Under the pieces are notes generated by a model, which was not told where the DNA came from, did not search any database, and saw only the letters and a program-made list of their open reading frames with translations. A stretch of DNA of 64,000 bases from positions 62,001 through 126,000 of the forward strand of contig NZ_FNHE01000001.1 in NCBI RefSeq assembly GCF_900103785.1, given 5' to 3'. Positions 37,134 through 46,229 of the stretch are shown one piece after another. This DNA is from Geodermatophilus siccatus (GTDB lineage: Bacteria > Actinomycetota > Actinomycetes > Mycobacteriales > Geodermatophilaceae). Every line of letters starts with the position of its first letter. The stretch's first letter is position 1. The position numbers and the translations under genes are program-made.

Positions 37134-37991
37134 TCAGCTCGCCCCGGACTCGGCGGGGACGGCCGCACCGTCCGGTGCCTCGCCGTTGGTTCCCTCGCCG
37201 TCGGTTCCCTCGCCGTCGGGGCCGGCGCCGTCGGACAGCGCGCGCCAGGCGGCCTCCGCGGCCTCCTGCTCGGCGGCCTTCTTGGTGCGCCCGGACCCGC
37301 GGCCGTGGACGGTGCCGGAGAGGACGACGGCGGCGGTGAAGGTCTTGGCGTGGTCGGGGCCGGTGTCCTCGACCACGTAGGTCGGCGCGCCGAGGCCGAG
37401 CCGGGCGCCCAGCTCCTGCAGGCTGGTCTTCCAGTCCAGGCCGGCGCCGCGGGTGGCGGCCTGGTCGAGGAGCGGGTCGAACAGCCGGTGCACGATCACG
37501 GCGGCGGCCTCCAGGCCCAGCCCGACGTGCACGGCGCCGATGAGCGCCTCCACCGCGTCGGCGAGGATCGAGTCCTTGTCCCGGCCGCCGGTGGTCTCCT
37601 CGCCGCGACCCAGCAGCAGGTGCGGGCCCAGGCCGCCGTCCCCGAGCCGGCGGGCGACGCCGGCCAGCGAGGTCATGTTGACCACAGAGGCGCGCAGCTT
37701 GGCCAGCCGGCCCTCGGGCAGCTCGGGGTGGCGCCGGTAGAGCTCGTCGGTGACGACCAGCCCGAGCACCGAGTCCCCGAGGAACTCCAGCCGCTCGTTG
37801 GTCGGCAGCCCGCCGTGCTCGTAGGCGTAGGAGCGGTGGGTCAGCGCCAACGCCAGCAGGCCGCCGGGCAGCTCGACACCGAGGGCGTCGAGGAGCCAGG
37901 CGGCCGCGCGATCGGCGTGTGCCGCACCCGCCGGGGAGCGGCCAGCGGCCCCGCCCGGAGCGGGCTGGGTACCGGTGACCGTCGTCCCCAC
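37134..37991 (-). CDS. rnc: Ribonuclease III
   Basis: Cuts double-stranded RNA in rRNA processing. 285 residues. The RNase III domain has [12 protein letters not shown], the signature [14 protein letters not shown] and [17 protein letters not shown]. The C-terminal double-stranded-RNA-binding domain runs from [10 protein letters not shown] to [16 protein letters not shown]. The tail is odd: short repeats [10 protein letters not shown] coded by a 15-base tandem repeat. The start (GTG 37991) is uncertain because the first ~35 residues are not conserved. Confidence 0.95.
   Translation of the reverse strand: MGTTVTGTQPAPGGAAGRSPAGAAHADRAAAWLLDALGVELPGGLLALALTHRSYAYEHGGLPTNERLEFLGDSVLGLVVTDELYRRHPELPEGRLAKLRASVVNMTSLAGVARRLGDGGLGPHLLLGRGEETTGGRDKDSILADAVEALIGAVHVGLGLEAAAVIVHRLFDPLLDQAATRGAGLDWKTSLQELGARLGLGAPTYVVEDTGPDHAKTFTAAVVLSGTVHGRGSGRTKKAAEQEAAEAAWRALSDGAGPDGEGTDGEGTNGEAPDGAAVPAESGAS
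37177..37234. repeat. 15-base tandem repeat inside rnc
   Basis: Three full units and one partial unit of about CCCTCGCCGTCGGTT, encoding a (D/N)GE(G/A)(T/P) pentapeptide repeat in the C-terminal tail of RNase III. In-frame unit number could vary between strains without harming the enzyme core. Confidence 0.75.
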
Positions 37992-38008
37992 GGCTGGGCC
38001 TGCCGGGG

Positions 38009-38188
38009 TCAGACCGAGAGGACCTGACGGCCCGCGTACTGCCCGCAGTTCGGGCAGGCCTGGTGCGGCGGCTTGAGCTGGCCGCAGGCCCGGTTCGGGC
38101 ACGGCGTCAGGGTCGGCGCGGAGGCCTTCCACTGCGAACGCCGGGCACGGGTGTTGGCGCGGGACATCTTCCGCTTCGGGACGGCCAC
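38009..38188 (-). CDS. rpmF: Large-subunit ribosomal protein L32
   Basis: 59 residues translated directly from the minus strand: [20 protein letters not shown] at the start, then a CP-NRAC ... CPNCGQY zinc-ribbon pattern with four cysteines, and an end GRQVLSV. It is too short to stand out by length but fully matches zinc-type L32. The GTG start is 2 bases from the DUF177 stop, the standard DUF177-rpmF pair, and rnc begins 18 bases after its stop. Confidence 0.95.
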   Translation of the reverse strand: MAVPKRKMSRANTRARRSQWKASAPTLTPCPNRACGQLKPPHQACPNCGQYAGRQVLSV

Positions 38189-38189
38189 G

Positions 38190-38834
38190 TCAGTTCTCCT
38201 CTGGGTTGTCCGCAGCGGGAGTGCCCGGTGCGGAGGCGAAACGGCCGGCGAGCCCGGCCCAGCGCGGGTCGAGCTGCTCGTGCGTGTGGTCGGCGGGCAG
38301 GTCGTCGAGCCGCTGCCCGCAGTCGACGCACAGGCCGGCGCAGTCCTCGGTGCAGGTCGGCGCCAGCGGCAGGCTCAGGACGACGAGGTCGCGGACCATC
38401 GGCTCGAGGTCGATGTGCTCGCCCTCGACGCGGCGGACCTCGTCCTCCTCGCTGGTGGCCTCGGTGGTGCTGCCCTCGTAGGCGAACAGCTCCTGGACGT
38501 CGAGCTCGAGGGTGTCCTCGATCGGCTCCAGGCAGCGCGCGCACGAGCCGGCGACGGGGACGTCGACCTCCCCGGAGACCAGCACGCCCTCCATGACCGA
38601 CTCCAGCCGCAGCCGCAGCCGGACCTCGGCGCCCTCGGGGACGCCGATGAGCTCGACCCGCCAGTCGGCGGGCGCCGGGAGCGTGCGCTCGATCTCCTGC
38701 ATCGAGCCGGCGCGGCGGCCGAGCTCCCGCAGGTCCACGAACCAGGGGTTGGCGGCGGGACGCCGGGCGTCCGTGGACGCGGCGCCTGGGCGGGGCGGCG
38801 GTGCGGCAGGCATGTCAGTACTCGCGGTAGGCAT
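38190..38834 (-). CDS. DUF177 (YceD-like) protein
   Basis: 214 residues. The YceD/DUF177 family is linked to 23S rRNA accumulation in plants and bacteria and always sits beside rpmF. Features are [32 protein letters not shown], and a four-Cys zinc-binding cluster at the end ([16 protein letters not shown]). The first ~28 residues are a variable Ala/Pro stretch; a second ATG at 38813 could be the true start. Confidence 0.93.
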   Translation of the reverse strand: MPTASTDMPAAPPPRPGAASTDARRPAANPWFVDLRELGRRAGSMQEIERTLPAPADWRVELIGVPEGAEVRLRLRLESVMEGVLVSGEVDVPVAGSCARCLEPIEDTLELDVQELFAYEGSTTEATSEEDEVRRVEGEHIDLEPMVRDLVVLSLPLAPTCTEDCAGLCVDCGQRLDDLPADHTHEQLDPRWAGLAGRFASAPGTPAADNPEEN

Positions 38835-38938
38835 CGGGGAGGTGGCCGGCCGGGGTGCGGGGACCTCCGGCGGTCGGACCAGGGACCCAGCCTACCCGAT
38901 GGGGAGCGACGCCGTTCCGGAGTGGAGGTGGCCCTCGC

Positions 38939-39631
38939 TCAGCCGTCGCGGAGGCTGGCCCGTGCCTTCTCGACCGAGCGCAGCATCCGCTCGAGCGTGC
39001 CGCCGAAGTCGGCCAGCCGGGTGTCGACGTACTCGTCGACCTCGGTGCGCATCCGGGCGACGTCCGCCGCGGTCTGCGCGCCGAGCTCGTCGGCGCGGTC
39101 GACCGCGCCCCGGTAGACCTCGGTCTCGCTGATCAGCCGCTCGTGCTCGGCCTGCGCGGCCGCCAGGATCTCCGCCTGCTGGGCCTTCCCGTCGGCGATC
39201 AGCGCCTCGCGGTGCCGGCGGGCCTCCTCGACGATCTGCTGGGCCTCCTCCTCGGCCTGGGCGAGCAGGTCCTCGGCCTCGGCCTGGGCGCGGGCGAGCA
39301 GGTCGTCGCGCTGCCGGCGGGCCGTGCCGAGGAGCTCCTCGCGCTGCCGCCGGGCCGCCCCGACCGCCTGCTCGGTCTCGCTGCGGATGCGGCCGGTCAG
39401 CCGCTCGGCCTCGGCCTGCGCCTGCTGGAGGATCTCGGTGCGCTGCTCGACGATCGCGCCGGCCTTGTGCACCTCGGCGGGCAGGTTCTCCCGGAGGTCG
39501 TCGAGCAGGTCGAGCAGGACGTCGCGGGGCACCATGCACGAGCCGCCGGACATCGGGACGCTGCGGGCGTTCTCGATGACGCTGCTCAGCTCGTCGACGG
39601 TCTCGTAGAGCCGGTAGACGACCTCGGTCAT
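38939..39631 (-). CDS. sepIVA: DivIVA-domain protein SepIVA
   Basis: 230 residues, homologous by position and pattern to Rv2927c/MSMEG_2416 SepIVA, a septum-associated DivIVA-like protein needed for division in mycobacteria. The N-terminus MTEVVYRLYETVDELSSVIENARSV is the conserved part. The rest is a long coiled coil (about 60-200) rich in Glu, Gln, Arg and Ala (AQAEAEDLLAQAEEEAQQIVEEARR). Its ATG overlaps the coaD stop by 4 bases. Cytosolic, expected at the septum or membrane. Confidence 0.88.
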   Translation of the reverse strand: MTEVVYRLYETVDELSSVIENARSVPMSGGSCMVPRDVLLDLLDDLRENLPAEVHKAGAIVEQRTEILQQAQAEAERLTGRIRSETEQAVGAARRQREELLGTARRQRDDLLARAQAEAEDLLAQAEEEAQQIVEEARRHREALIADGKAQQAEILAAAQAEHERLISETEVYRGAVDRADELGAQTAADVARMRTEVDEYVDTRLADFGGTLERMLRSVEKARASLRDG

Positions 39632-40110
39632 GTGCTCTGCTCCCGGTGCGCGGTGAGCCGTTCCTGCACGACCTTGGGGACCAGCCCGGAGACGTCGCCG
39701 CCGAAGGTGGCGATCTGCTTCACCAGGCTGGAGGACAGGTGCCCGACCTGGGGGGCGGTGGGCACGAAGAGCGTCTCCACCCCGGCCAGCTCGCGGTTCA
39801 TCTGCGCCATCTGCAGCTCGTACTCGAAGTCGCTGACCGCGCGCAGCCCCTTGACGATCACCGGGATGTCCTTGGCGCGGCAGTAGTCGACGAGCAGGCC
39901 CTGGAAGCTGTCGACGGTCACGTTGGGCACGTCGGCGACCGCGTCGCGCAGCAGGGCCATGCGCTCGTCGACGCTGAACAGCCCGGCCTTGCCGGGGTTG
40001 ACCAGGACGGCGACGACGAGTTCGTCGTAGAGGGCCGCCGCCCTGGTGATGACGTCGACGTGGCCGTTCGTCACGGGGTCGAACGACCCGGGGCAGACCG
40101 CTCGCCTCAC
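39628..40110 (-). CDS. coaD: Phosphopantetheine adenylyltransferase
   Basis: 160-residue enzyme of coenzyme A synthesis (4'-phosphopantetheine + ATP to dephospho-CoA). The nucleotidyltransferase motif is PGSFDPVTNGHVDVI. GLRAVSDFEYELQMAQMNR and SSSLVKQIATFGGDVSGLVP are typical. The GTG at 40110 overlaps the rsmD stop (GTGA). The longer frame upstream has no conserved sequence. Confidence 0.97.
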   Translation of the reverse strand: MRRAVCPGSFDPVTNGHVDVITRAAALYDELVVAVLVNPGKAGLFSVDERMALLRDAVADVPNVTVDSFQGLLVDYCRAKDIPVIVKGLRAVSDFEYELQMAQMNRELAGVETLFVPTAPQVGHLSSSLVKQIATFGGDVSGLVPKVVQERLTAHREQST

Positions 40111-40661
40111 GGACAGCGACCGTACCGGAGCACGGCCTCGCCGTAGCGGCGCTCGCGCAGTCCGCGCAGCGGTGTCGGCCACTCGAAGGGCTCCTCGCGG
40201 CTGGAGCGCTCGACGACGACCACGGCGTCCTCGGCCAGCCACTCCCCGGCGACCAGCGCCTCGAGCACCCGGAGGACCTCGGGCAGCGGCGTGGCGTAGG
40301 GCGGGTCGGCGAGGACGACGTCGAAGCGGGCCGGCGGCGGCCCGGCGACCACCGTGGGCACCGAGCCGGACACCACCCGTGCGCCGGGCAGGCCGACCGC
40401 GTCGATGTTGGCACGCAGGACCGGCAGCACCCGCGGGCCGTTCTCGACGAACACCACCTGGGCCGCGCCCCGGCTGAGCGCCTCGAGGCCCAGGGCGCCG
40501 GAGCCGGCGTAGAGGTCCAGGACGGTGGCGCCCTCGAGGTCGGTCAGCGTCGAGAGGCTGTTGAACAGCCCCTCCCGGGCGCGGTCGCCGGTGGGCCGCA
40601 CGCCCGACGGCGGCACCCTGAGCCGACGTCCTCCGGCGGTGCCGGCGATGATCCTGGTCAC
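40107..40661 (-). CDS. rsmD: 16S rRNA (guanine-966-N2)-methyltransferase
   Basis: 184 residues. MTRIIAGTAGGRRLRVPP and RPTGDRAREGLFNSL are the RsmD N-terminal marks. The SAM site is VLDLYAGSGALGLEALSRG and the catalytic motif is VLADPPYATP. It starts at GTG. The rsmD-coaD pair is highly conserved. A repeat-rich gap separates it from recG. Confidence 0.96.
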   Translation of the reverse strand: MTRIIAGTAGGRRLRVPPSGVRPTGDRAREGLFNSLSTLTDLEGATVLDLYAGSGALGLEALSRGAAQVVFVENGPRVLPVLRANIDAVGLPGARVVSGSVPTVVAGPPPARFDVVLADPPYATPLPEVLRVLEALVAGEWLAEDAVVVVERSSREEPFEWPTPLRGLRERRYGEAVLRYGRCP

Positions 40662-40667
40662 GCCTTC

Positions 40668-40791
40668 GGCCCCGTCCAGAGGCTCGCCCCGAGGGTGCGA
40701 GGCGGCCCCTCCCAGGGGCCCGCCGCGAACGTCGACGGCCTCCTGCAGGGTCCCGCCGCGAGCCTGCGAGTGGCGGGGGGCAGGGGGTCCT
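40668..40791 (-). repeat. Composite dispersed intergenic repeat (types 3 and 1)
   Basis: 40668-40702 (GGCCCCGTCC.GAGGCTCGCCCCGAG) matches 23104-23160. 40736-40791 read on the minus strand (AGGACCCCCTGCCCCCCGCC..GCGGCGGGACCCTGCAGGAGGCC) matches 20301-20354 almost base for base. The hairpin CGGCCCCTCCCAGGGGCC lies between them. The block fills most of the recG-rsmD gap. Confidence 0.75.
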
Positions 40792-40815
40792 TCGAGGGGG
40801 GCGAGGGGTCCTCTC

Positions 40816-42999
40816 TCATGCCTTCTCGAGGTACTCGGCGCGCTCGTCGGTGGCCAGCGCGGCCACCTCCATCGCCAGGCCGGGGTGGTCGGCGAGACCA
40901 CGCTCGGTCTCCAGCAGGGCGGTGGCCTCGGCGCGCGCCTCGGCGATGAGCTCCTCGTCCTCCAGCAGCGACAGCAGCTTGATGCCCGAGCGGCGGCCGG
41001 ACTGGGCGGCGCCGAGCACGTCGCCCTCGCGGCGGGTCTCGAGGTCCAGCCGGGCCAGCTCGAAGCCGTCGGAGGTTCCGGCGACCGCAGCCAGCCGCTG
41101 CCCGGTGGCCGAGGTGGTGGGCGCCTCGGAGACCAGCAGGCACAGCCCCTGGTGCTTGCCGCGGGCGACCCGGCCGCGGAGCTGGTGCAGCTGGCTGACG
41201 CCGAAGCGGTCGGCGTCCATGACGACCATCACGGTGGCGTTGGGCACGTCGACGCCCACCTCGACGACGGTGGTGGCCACCAGGACGTCGACCTCGCCGG
41301 CCGCGAAGGCGCGCATCCGCGCCTCCTTGTCCTCCGGCGTCATCCGGCCGTGCAGGACCTCCAGGCGCAGCCCGGCCAGCGGCCCCTCGCGCAGCTGCTC
41401 GGCGACGTCGAGGACGGCCAGCGGCGGACGGCGGCCCGACCCCTCCTCGGCCGGCGCGCCGTCGGCGTCGTCGGGCTCCTCCTCGGTGGCGGCGTCCTCG
41501 CCGATCCGCGGGCAGACGACGTAGGCCTGGCGGCCGGCGGCCACCTCCTCGCGCAGCCGCTCCCAGGCGCGGTCGAGCCAGGCCGGCTTGTCCCGGACCG
41601 GGACCACCGAGCTGGCCACGCCGCCGCGCCCACCGGGCAGCTGGCGCAGCGTGGAGGTCTCCAGGTCGCCGTAGACGGTCATCGCCACCGTGCGCGGGAT
41701 CGGCGTCGCGGTCATGACCAGCACGTGCGGGGGCCGGTTGCCCTTGGCCCGCAGCGCGTCGCGCTGCTCGACGCCGAAGCGGTGCTGCTCGTCGACGACG
41801 ACCAGGCCGAGGTCGGCGAAGTCCACGCCCGCCTGCAGCAGCGCGTGCGTGCCGACGACGATGCCGGCGCTGCCGTCGGCGACCGCGGCGCGCCCCTCCC
41901 GCCGGGCGGCGGCCTTCTGCGAGCCGGTGAGCAGCACGACGCGGGTGCCGGCCGGGTCGCCGTCCAGCTCGCCGGCGCGGCCCAGCGGCCCGAGCATCGC
42001 GCTGATGCTGCGCGCGTGCTGGGCGGCGAGCACCTCGGTGGGGGCCAGCAGCGCGGCCTGCCCGCCGGCGTCGACGACCTGGGCCATGGCCCGCAGCGCG
42101 ACGACGGTCTTGCCCGCGCCGACCTCGCCCTGCAGCAGCCGGTGCATGGGCTGCTCGCGGGCGAGCTCGGCGGCCAGCTCCTCCCCCACCTCGCGCTGGC
42201 CCTCGGTGAGCGCGAAGGGCAGGGCCGCGTCGACGGCATCCAGCAGCCCGGCGGACCGCCGGGGACGGGCCACGCCCGGCTCCAGAGCGGCGGCGCGGCG
42301 GCGGGCGGCGAGAGTCAGCTGGAGGGTGAGCGCCTCGTCCCACTTGAGCCGGTGCTCCGCGCGCTCGACGTCCTCGTCGGAGGTGGGCCGGTGGATGTCG
42401 AGCAGCGCGGCAGGGAGGCTCGGCAGCCCGTGCCGGACGCGCAGCTCCTCGGGCAGCGGGTCCTCGACGAAGCCGAAGCCGCCGGAGGCGTCGAGCAGCA
42501 ACCGCACCGAGCGCTGGATCACCCAGCTGGAGACCTCCTTGCTGGCCGGGTAGATCGGGATGAGCGCACGGGCCCAGTCGACGTCGTCGTCGTCCCCGGT
42601 CATGAGGTGGCAGTCGGGGTGGGCGAACTGCAGCCTGCTGCGGTACTCGCTGACCGTGCCGGCGAACAGCCCCCAGGCGCCGGGCACCAGGCGGGTGTGC
42701 CGGTGGTTGAAGAAGACCAGCTTCATCGTCCCGGCGCCGTCCCCGACGGTGACCTCGGTGAGGGTGCCGCGCCGCTGCCGCATCGGGCGGCTGTCGACCG
42801 ACCGCACCTGGGCCAGCACGGTCACCCGGTCGCCGACCTGCAGGTCGTCGAGGCGGGTCATCTCCCCCCGCTTGGCGTAGCGGTGCGGGTAGTGCCGCAG
42901 CAGGTCGCGCACGGTGTGCAGACCCAGCGACTCCGCCATCGCCTTGGCGGTCTTGGCACCGAGGACCCGGTCCAGCCGGGTCGTCATCTCCACCGCCAT
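40816..42999 (-). CDS. recG: ATP-dependent DNA helicase RecG
   Basis: 727 residues. The N-terminal wedge/OB domain (about 50-150: QVGDRVTVLAQVRSVDSRPM, MKLVFFNH) is followed by the helicase core with LLQGEVGAGKTVVALRAM, APTEVLAAQHA, VVDEQHRFGVEQR, MTATPIPRTVAMTVYGDL, VLHGRMTPEDKEARMRAF and the RecG tail block SQLHQLRGRVARGKHQGLC. It reverses stalled forks and processes junctions. The ATG overlaps the DAK stop by one base (TGATG). Confidence 0.97.
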   Translation of the reverse strand: MAVEMTTRLDRVLGAKTAKAMAESLGLHTVRDLLRHYPHRYAKRGEMTRLDDLQVGDRVTVLAQVRSVDSRPMRQRRGTLTEVTVGDGAGTMKLVFFNHRHTRLVPGAWGLFAGTVSEYRSRLQFAHPDCHLMTGDDDDVDWARALIPIYPASKEVSSWVIQRSVRLLLDASGGFGFVEDPLPEELRVRHGLPSLPAALLDIHRPTSDEDVERAEHRLKWDEALTLQLTLAARRRAAALEPGVARPRRSAGLLDAVDAALPFALTEGQREVGEELAAELAREQPMHRLLQGEVGAGKTVVALRAMAQVVDAGGQAALLAPTEVLAAQHARSISAMLGPLGRAGELDGDPAGTRVVLLTGSQKAAARREGRAAVADGSAGIVVGTHALLQAGVDFADLGLVVVDEQHRFGVEQRDALRAKGNRPPHVLVMTATPIPRTVAMTVYGDLETSTLRQLPGGRGGVASSVVPVRDKPAWLDRAWERLREEVAAGRQAYVVCPRIGEDAATEEEPDDADGAPAEEGSGRRPPLAVLDVAEQLREGPLAGLRLEVLHGRMTPEDKEARMRAFAAGEVDVLVATTVVEVGVDVPNATVMVVMDADRFGVSQLHQLRGRVARGKHQGLCLLVSEAPTTSATGQRLAAVAGTSDGFELARLDLETRREGDVLGAAQSGRRSGIKLLSLLEDEELIAEARAEATALLETERGLADHPGLAMEVAALATDERAEYLEKA

Positions 43000-44618
43000 C
43001 ACTCCACCCCCACCTGCAGCGGGACCCCCGCGGGCGCGCCGTCGTAGCGGGCGACCTCGACCGTCGGGTGGGTGCGCGCGAGGTGCGCGCACACGGCGTC
43101 GGCGAGCTCGGCGTCCGGGCCCACGACCAGGGTGACCAGCTCCCCGCCGGCCGACAGCATGCGGTCGAGCAGCTCGCAGGCGACGGCGACCGGCTCCGCA
43201 CCGATCAGCAGGACGTCGCCCTCCGCGGAGCCGAGCACGTCGCCGGGCTCGCAGCGCCCCGCGCTGGTCAGCGCCTCCTGCTCGGCGACGGTGAGCTGGG
43301 CCCAGCGGGTCGCCGCGGCCGCCTCGGCCATGGTGATGACGTCGTCGCCGAAGCGCCGGCTGGGGTCGTGGACGGCCAGCGCGGCCAGGCCCTGCACCGG
43401 CGAACGGGTGGGGACGACGGCGACGTCCCGGCCCTCCTCGCGGGCACGCTCCGCGGCGCGGGAGGCCAGTGCGGTCAGCGTCGGGTCGTTGGGCAGCACG
43501 ACCACGCCGGCCGCGCCGGACCCCAGGACGGCGGCGAGCACGTCGTCCTCCGGCACGCCGTCGGGCCCGCAGGGGACGACGGCGGCGCCCTCGTCGGCGA
43601 ACAACCGGGTCAGCCCGCCGTCGGGGACGATCGCCACGACCGCCCGCGCGTCGGGAACCGGCGCCGGTGGCCGCACCGGGGCCAGCGGGGTGACCGAGAT
43701 GCGGTACGGGCGGCCCGCCTCGATGCCGGCCTCGATCGCGGCGCCGACGTCGGCGACGTGCACGTGCACGTTCCACTCGCGCCCGCCGGGGGTGTCGACG
43801 CCGACGACCACCAGGCTGTCGCCGAGGGCGGCCAGCCGCTCGTGCAGCCGCGCCACGGCGGCCTCGTCGCTGTCGGCCAGCAGGTACTGCACCTCGCTGC
43901 CCGGTCCGGCCGGCGGCTGGTGCGGCAGGTCGCCGTGGTCGTGGGCGTGGTGGGGGTGCCCGCGCTCGGGCCGGCGGGCCAGTGACGGGCGGTCGGGCTC
44001 GACGCCGGTCACCGTGGTCACCAGCGCGTCGAGGACGAGGCACAGCCCCGCTCCCCCGGCGTCCACCACCCCGGCGTCGCGGAGCACGGTCAGCTGCCCC
44101 GGCGTCGCCTCGAGCGCGGCGCGGGCGCCGTCGGCCGCGGCCCGCACGACCTCACCCAGGGCGGCGTGCCCGGCCGCGACCGCGGCGACCGCCGCCTCGG
44201 CACCGGCCCGCGCGACCGTGAGGAACGTCCCCTCCTCGGGGTCGGCGACCGCGCCGTAGGCGGTGTCGGCGGCCTTCTGCAGGGCCGCGGCGAGGGTCGG
44301 CCCGTCGGCCGGGGGCTGCCCGGCGAGCTGGTCGGCCAGCCCGCGCCACAGCTGGGCGAGGATGGTGCCGGAGTTGCCGCGGGCGCCCAGCACCGCGCCG
44401 CGGGCCAGCAGCGCCCAGGCCGGCTCGGTGCCGCCCTCCCCCGCCTCGTCGAGCGCGGCCACGGCGGCCTCGGCGGTGGCCAGCAGGTTCGTGCCGGTGT
44501 CGCCGTCGGGGACGGGGAAGACGTTGAGGTCGTCGATGCGGCTCCGGGCCGCGGACAGGACGGCGACCGCGGCCCGGCACCACTGGCCGACCGCGGCGTC
44601 GTCGAGCGCCGGCAGCAC
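42999..44618 (-). CDS. DAK2-domain protein (fatty-acid-kinase-like)
   Basis: 539 residues of the DhaL/FakA type. The ATP-binding DAK2 domain has the Mg-binding motif FPVPDGDTGTNL and LGARGNSGTILAQLW, then DAGVVDAGGAGLCL. A middle domain has a His-rich loop (HPHHAHDHGDLPHQ), and the C-terminal domain is of the DAK1-like/EDD class. In Firmicutes FakA phosphorylates fatty acids bound to FakB (DegV). The GTG at 44618 gives the family start LPALDDAAVGQWC; a GTG at 44648 is also possible. The order DAK-recG-rsmD-coaD is standard. Confidence 0.92.
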   Translation of the reverse strand: MLPALDDAAVGQWCRAAVAVLSAARSRIDDLNVFPVPDGDTGTNLLATAEAAVAALDEAGEGGTEPAWALLARGAVLGARGNSGTILAQLWRGLADQLAGQPPADGPTLAAALQKAADTAYGAVADPEEGTFLTVARAGAEAAVAAVAAGHAALGEVVRAAADGARAALEATPGQLTVLRDAGVVDAGGAGLCLVLDALVTTVTGVEPDRPSLARRPERGHPHHAHDHGDLPHQPPAGPGSEVQYLLADSDEAAVARLHERLAALGDSLVVVGVDTPGGREWNVHVHVADVGAAIEAGIEAGRPYRISVTPLAPVRPPAPVPDARAVVAIVPDGGLTRLFADEGAAVVPCGPDGVPEDDVLAAVLGSGAAGVVVLPNDPTLTALASRAAERAREEGRDVAVVPTRSPVQGLAALAVHDPSRRFGDDVITMAEAAAATRWAQLTVAEQEALTSAGRCEPGDVLGSAEGDVLLIGAEPVAVACELLDRMLSAGGELVTLVVGPDAELADAVCAHLARTHPTVEVARYDGAPAGVPLQVGVE

Positions 44619-44792
44619 GGCCGGAGGGTACCCACGCAGACCGACCACGCCGGGTGCACGACCGGGCGGAGGCGTGGTCCCCCCGACCTCCGCGACGTCT
44701 CCGCCGAGGACCGGTTAGACTCTCCGTTGGTCTGTGTGCGGGCGCGTCGGCGTGCCGCCGTCCGTGAACGAATCTCCTGGGAGTGATCCACC

Positions 44793-44984
44793 GTGGCTGC
44801 CGTGTGCGATGTCTGTGGCAAGGGGCCCGGTTTCGGTATGTCGGTGTCGCACTCGCACCGGCGGACGCCGCGCCGTTGGAACCCGAACATCCAGTCCGTG
44901 CGGGCGCTCGTCGCCCCGGGCAACCGTCGCCGCATCAACGCCTGCACCTCGTGCATCCGCGCGGGCAAGGTCGTGCGCGCCTGA
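44793..44984 (+). CDS. rpmB: Large-subunit ribosomal protein L28
   Basis: 63-residue L28 with both zinc-binding CxxC pairs (CDVCGKGP and CTSCIRAGK) and SHRRTPRRWNPNIQSVRA. The GTG start is divergent from the DAK gene with 174 bases between. The shared gap holds TAGACT at 44716-44721 as a possible -10. A very long hairpin follows 16 bases after the stop. Confidence 0.97.
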   Translation: MAAVCDVCGKGPGFGMSVSHSHRRTPRRWNPNIQSVRALVAPGNRRRINACTSCIRAGKVVRA

Positions 44985-44999
44985 CGGTCGCCCCCGCAC

Positions 45000-45062
45000 G
45001 GGGCACTGAACGCCAGAGGCCCAGAACCCACCGGGTTCTGGGCCTCTGGCGTTCAGTGCCCC
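45000..45062. terminator. 30-bp perfect hairpin, bidirectional terminator
   Basis: Left arm 45000-45029 and right arm 45033-45062 are exact reverse complements over 30 bases, with a 3-base loop (ACC). It separates rpmB (plus) from the kinase-like gene (minus). Its left arm begins GGGGCACTGAACGCCAGAGG. It has no U-run but is an extremely stable stem, ending 28 bases before the neighbouring stop codon. Confidence 0.85.
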
Positions 45063-45090
45063 CGGTGGCCGGGGCGGGAACGACGGGGCC

Positions 45091-45723
45091 TCAGCCGATG
45101 CCGCGGGCGCGGGCCGCCTCGACCACCAGGTCGACCACCGTCTGCTGCGGCAGTGCCGTGCTGTCGATCACGAGGTGGTAGATGCGCGGCGAGGTCGCGT
45201 CGACCCGGTAGGACCGTCGCACGTACCCCTCGCGCGCCGCGTCGTTGGCCCGCAGCTCCCGCCGCATCTCGTCGCGCGGGCGCCCGAAGCGCGCCACCAC
45301 CGCGTCGAGCCGCCGCTCCTCGGGTCCGTCGAGGCGGACGTGCAGCGCGTCGGGACGGTCGCCGAGCACCAGCGCGGCGGCCCGGCCGAGGACCACCCCG
45401 CCCTGCCCGTCGGCGATCTCGCGCACCACCCGCTCGGTCTGCAGGCGGAACGTCCGCTCGTCGAGCTGCTCGGTCACCGGGACGACGCCGCCCATCGGGT
45501 CGGGCATGGTGCCCAGCGAGGCGACGATCCGCCACAACCCGCGGGCGACGTTCTCGTCGTTGGCCTCCGCCTCGGCCAGCGGGACGCCGAGCCGGCCGGC
45601 CACCTGCGCGGGGATGGCGCGGTCGTGGAAGACCAGGCCCAGCCGCGCGGCGACCGCCGGGCCGACCAGGTCACCGCCGGCGCCGTAGGAGGCCGAGATC
45701 GTCACCACACCGGCTCCGCTCAC
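45091..45723 (-). CDS. Cytidylate-kinase-like family protein
   Basis: 210 residues of the cytidylate kinase-like (Cytidylate_kin2) family. The nucleotide-binding start is VVTISASYGAGGDLVGPAVA, with DRAIP after it, then GGVVLGRAAALVLG, a lid region (RFGRPRDEMRRELRANDAAREGYVRRSYRVD) and YHLVIDSTALP. The P-loop is loose (SYGAGGD rather than GxxGxGKS), as in the family. The substrate is unknown. The GTG start overlaps the acetyltransferase gene stop by 4 bases. Confidence 0.85.
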   Translation of the reverse strand: MSGAGVVTISASYGAGGDLVGPAVAARLGLVFHDRAIPAQVAGRLGVPLAEAEANDENVARGLWRIVASLGTMPDPMGGVVPVTEQLDERTFRLQTERVVREIADGQGGVVLGRAAALVLGDRPDALHVRLDGPEERRLDAVVARFGRPRDEMRRELRANDAAREGYVRRSYRVDATSPRIYHLVIDSTALPQQTVVDLVVEAARARGIG

Positions 45724-46229
45724 CGCTCCTCCTCACCGGTCAGCCGCTTGCCCAGGAACACCGCCCCGGGCAGACCCGCGTACACGCCGTACCCGGGTGC
45801 AGAGGTGTAGCCGAGTGCGGCGTACAGCGCCAGCGCCTCGGGCTGCCGGGACCCCGAGTTCAGCACCACCGAGCGGGCGCCGGCCGCGGCCGCGCTGTCC
45901 TCGAGCGCGGCCATGAGCAGCTGCGCCAGGCCCTGCCGGCGGAACTCCGGCGCCACGAACACGCGCTTGACCTCGGCCACGCCAGGGGCGTGCACCCGCC
46001 ACCCGCCGCACCCCGCGGGGACGCCGTCCACCTCGGCCACGAGGAACAGCCCCGCCGGGGCCTCGAACTCGGCCGGGTCGACCACGGCCTCGTCGGGCCC
46101 GCCGTAGCGGGTCACGTACTCCTGCTGCACGCGGCCGACGAGCTCGCGGGCCAGCGGGTCGTCGTAGGGCACCGCCCGCAGCACCACCGGGCGGCCGTCG
46201 GCCAGCCGGGCGTCAGCGGAAGTGCGCAT
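45720..46229 (-). CDS. GNAT-family N-acetyltransferase
   Basis: 169 residues. The acetyl-CoA motif is VKRVFVAPEFRRQGLAQLLM (R/QxxGxA), preceded by the strand GLFLVAEVDGVPAGCGGWR and followed by VVLNSGSRQPEALALYAALGY. The substrate is not known. Its ATG lies inside the end of thiL (17-base overlap), so translation is probably coupled. Confidence 0.9.
   Translation of the reverse strand: MRTSADARLADGRPVVLRAVPYDDPLARELVGRVQQEYVTRYGGPDEAVVDPAEFEAPAGLFLVAEVDGVPAGCGGWRVHAPGVAEVKRVFVAPEFRRQGLAQLLMAALEDSAAAAGARSVVLNSGSRQPEALALYAALGYTSAPGYGVYAGLPGAVFLGKRLTGEEER

Noticed and set aside
37177..37234. CRISPR-like short repeats
   Set aside because: Units are head-to-tail without spacers and lie in frame inside rnc.
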